A stretch of 8,537 nt of DNA from JALYXS01 sp051003795 (GTDB lineage: Bacteria; Acidobacteriota; Terriglobia; Bryobacterales; Bryobacteraceae): positions 1-8,537 of the forward strand of contig JBPCKZ010000053.1 in assembly GCA_051003795.1 (NCBI GenBank). Direction: 5' to 3'. Made by a program: the position numbers and the translations under genes. A model generated the notes under the pieces. The model searched no databases, was not told the origin of the DNA, and saw nothing but the letters and a program-made list of their open reading frames with translations. The stretch's first letter is position 1. Every line of letters starts with the position of its first letter. Positions 7,024 through 8,537 of this stretch are shown here, piece after piece.

Positions 7024-8537
7024 ATGTGCGGAATTGCGGGCTATTTTCTCCGGGATCGGCTGGCGGAACTCTCCGTCGTCAAGACCATGTGCGATGCCAT
7101 TCGCCATCGGGGCCCGGACGATGAAGGTTTTCATCTCGACGGCGGATGCGGCATTGGGATGCGCCGCCTCAGCATTATCGACCTCCACACCGGCCATCAG
7201 CCGATCGCAAACGAGGACGGCTCCGTCTGGGTGGTGTTCAACGGCGAAATATACGATTACCGGGAGTTGCGCTTCCGCCTTATCGGCCAAGGCCACCGCT
7301 TCACGACCCACACCGATACGGAAGTCCTGGTTCATCTTTACGAGCAGGAAGGCGTCGAGGGCTTGCACCGCTTGCGCGGCATGTTCGCCTTCTGTATCTG
7401 GGACGCGCGGCGCCGCAAGATACTGCTGGTGCGCGATCGTTTTGGCAAGAAGCCGCTCTACTACGCCGCGCTTCCAACGGGTCTCTATTTCGCAAGCGAA
7501 CTGAAATGTTTACGCGCCGCCGGAGTGCCGCTCGATCTCGACACCGAAGCCCTGCGGCTTTATTTCCAGTTTGGCTACGTCCCCGATCCGTGGACCGCGT
7601 TCCGATCCTGCCGCAAATTGGAGCCGGGCTGCTGGCTCGAGTGCGATGCCGATGGGACCGTTCGCGAAGGTCGGTATTGGCGGCTGCCCGCTCCGGCTGA
7701 AAGCGCGCCGGCCAATTTCTCCGAAGCGGAAACATGCGGGCGCCTGCGCGAGAAGTTCGACGAGTCGGTGCGCATCCGCATGATCGCGGACGTGCCGCTC
7801 GGGGCGTTCCTAAGCGGCGGAATCGATTCGAGCTCGGTGGTAGCCTCCATGGCTTTGCAGTCGCCCGATCCGGTGAAGACGTTCTCGATCGGATTCGACG
7901 AAGCGGAATACAACGAGCTCGGCTACGCGAAGCTGGTCGCCGAAAAGTACAACACCGAGCACCACGAAATCATCGTGCGTCCGAACGCCGCGGAGTTGGT
8001 GCCGCGCCTGGTCCGGCAGTTCGATGAGCCTTTCGCGGATTCTTCGGCCATCCCCACCTTCATCGTCTCCGAATTCGCGGTGAAGCACGTGAAAGTGGCG
8101 TTGAGCGGCGACGGCGGCGATGAGCTATTCGCGGGGTATGAAAGTTTTCAGATTGTGCAAGGCTTGAGCCGGTACGACCGGCTTCCGCAACTCCTGCGCC
8201 GGGCTATTTCCGGCATCGCGGACCGCCTGCCCTACGCCGCTTACGGCAAGAATTATCTGCACATGATCAGCCGCTCGAACGCATTGGAGCGCTATTTCGA
8301 AAGCAGCTATGCGCCATTTCTGCTGCGGTGCGCGCTGCTGCAACCCGAGTGGATGTTGCCCGGCGACGCCGCCTTCCTGCAGCGCGCGTTCGCCAATTGC
8401 CTACTCCCGCACGGCGCGGACGCCCTGTCGCAAGCGCTCTATTTCGAAGCCACGGCGAAACTCTCGGGCGACATGCTGGTGAAAGTGGATCGCATGTCGA
8501 TGGCGAATTCGCTCGAAGTGCGCTCTCCCATGCTCGA
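7024..8537 (+). CDS. asnB: AsnB-type glutamine-dependent asparagine synthase / amidotransferase (partial, runs off right edge)
   Basis: Class II glutamine amidotransferase fused to an asparagine-synthetase ATP-pyrophosphatase domain; 504 codons are present with no stop, against about 600-650 in the family. Met1-Cys2-Gly-Ile gives the N-terminal nucleophile Cys2 after Met removal. RHRGPDDEG at 27-35, LSIIDL at 49-54 and FNGEIYDYRELR at 72-83 are glutaminase motifs. The synthetase part has the PPi loop FLSGGIDSS at 262-270, LSGDGGDELFAGY at 360-372, and KVDRMSMANSLEVRSPML at the right edge. The ATG at 7024 is fixed by the need for Cys2. It could make asparagine, but homologues in exopolysaccharide and exosortase (PEP-CTERM) loci share this layout, including GHQPIANEDGS and the YVPDPWTAF segment, and are thought to amidate glycan carboxyl groups. 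Next to glycan genes the second role is plausible; sequence alone cannot decide. Confidence 0.94.
   Translation, partial: MCGIAGYFLRDRLAELSVVKTMCDAIRHRGPDDEGFHLDGGCGIGMRRLSIIDLHTGHQPIANEDGSVWVVFNGEIYDYRELRFRLIGQGHRFTTHTDTEVLVHLYEQEGVEGLHRLRGMFAFCIWDARRRKILLVRDRFGKKPLYYAALPTGLYFASELKCLRAAGVPLDLDTEALRLYFQFGYVPDPWTAFRSCRKLEPGCWLECDADGTVREGRYWRLPAPAESAPANFSEAETCGRLREKFDESVRIRMIADVPLGAFLSGGIDSSSVVASMALQSPDPVKTFSIGFDEAEYNELGYAKLVAEKYNTEHHEIIVRPNAAELVPRLVRQFDEPFADSSAIPTFIVSEFAVKHVKVALSGDGGDELFAGYESFQIVQGLSRYDRLPQLLRRAISGIADRLPYAAYGKNYLHMISRSNALERYFESSYAPFLLRCALLQPEWMLPGDAAFLQRAFANCLLPHGADALSQALYFEATAKLSGDMLVKVDRMSMANSLEVRSPML

Noticed and set aside
6994..7368. Minus-strand frame of 124 codons opposite the start of the AsnB-like gene
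   Set aside because: It is antisense to conserved glutaminase motifs, has no family features and runs into the divergent promoter gap.
1..8537. CRISPR arrays, transposases, tRNA or rRNA genes, or phage genes
   Set aside because: No regularly spaced direct repeats, no transposase-like protein, no terminal inverted repeats flanking genes, and no tRNA-like or rRNA-like stretch was seen.

Overview
The window reads as bacterial chromosome with moderately high GC content and very dense coding. The protein families and their combination fit an Acidobacteriota-type genome of the Solibacter/Bryobacter kind. That assignment is an inference from gene content and protein style; the window holds no marker RNA.

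Layout. Five genes run leftward on the minus strand, from about 6963 down to 44. In transcription order they are a SAM-dependent methyltransferase, a heparinase II/III-like protein, a family-4 glycosyltransferase, an exported S41 (CtpA-type) serine protease and GMP synthase (guaA). Consecutive genes overlap or lie about 8 to 18 bases apart, so they look like one transcription unit. A sixth gene, an AsnB-type glutamine-dependent amidotransferase, starts at 7024 on the plus strand and runs off the right edge. It is divergent from the operon across a 60-base gap. Bases 1-43, downstream of guaA, hold a small imperfect palindrome and no gene.

How the genes fit together. The methyltransferase, heparinase-like protein, glycosyltransferase and AsnB-like amidotransferase are a set commonly found in exopolysaccharide or surface-glycan loci. 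They would decorate (methylate, amidate), extend and trim a glycan. The protease is predicted to be exported and would process or quality-control envelope proteins. guaA is purine housekeeping; its place at the end of the operon may simply be genome organisation, or may tie GTP/GDP-sugar supply to glycan synthesis (speculative).

Main points of interest. guaA has no ATG, GTG or TTG at the position needed for a complete amidotransferase domain. Its C-terminal half has the long layout typical of eukaryotic GMP synthases. The methyltransferase/heparinase junction has a T5A7 run exactly where the frames change. The heparinase-like enzyme shows no export signal. I saw no strong evidence for a wholly new system, mobile element, CRISPR array or RNA gene.
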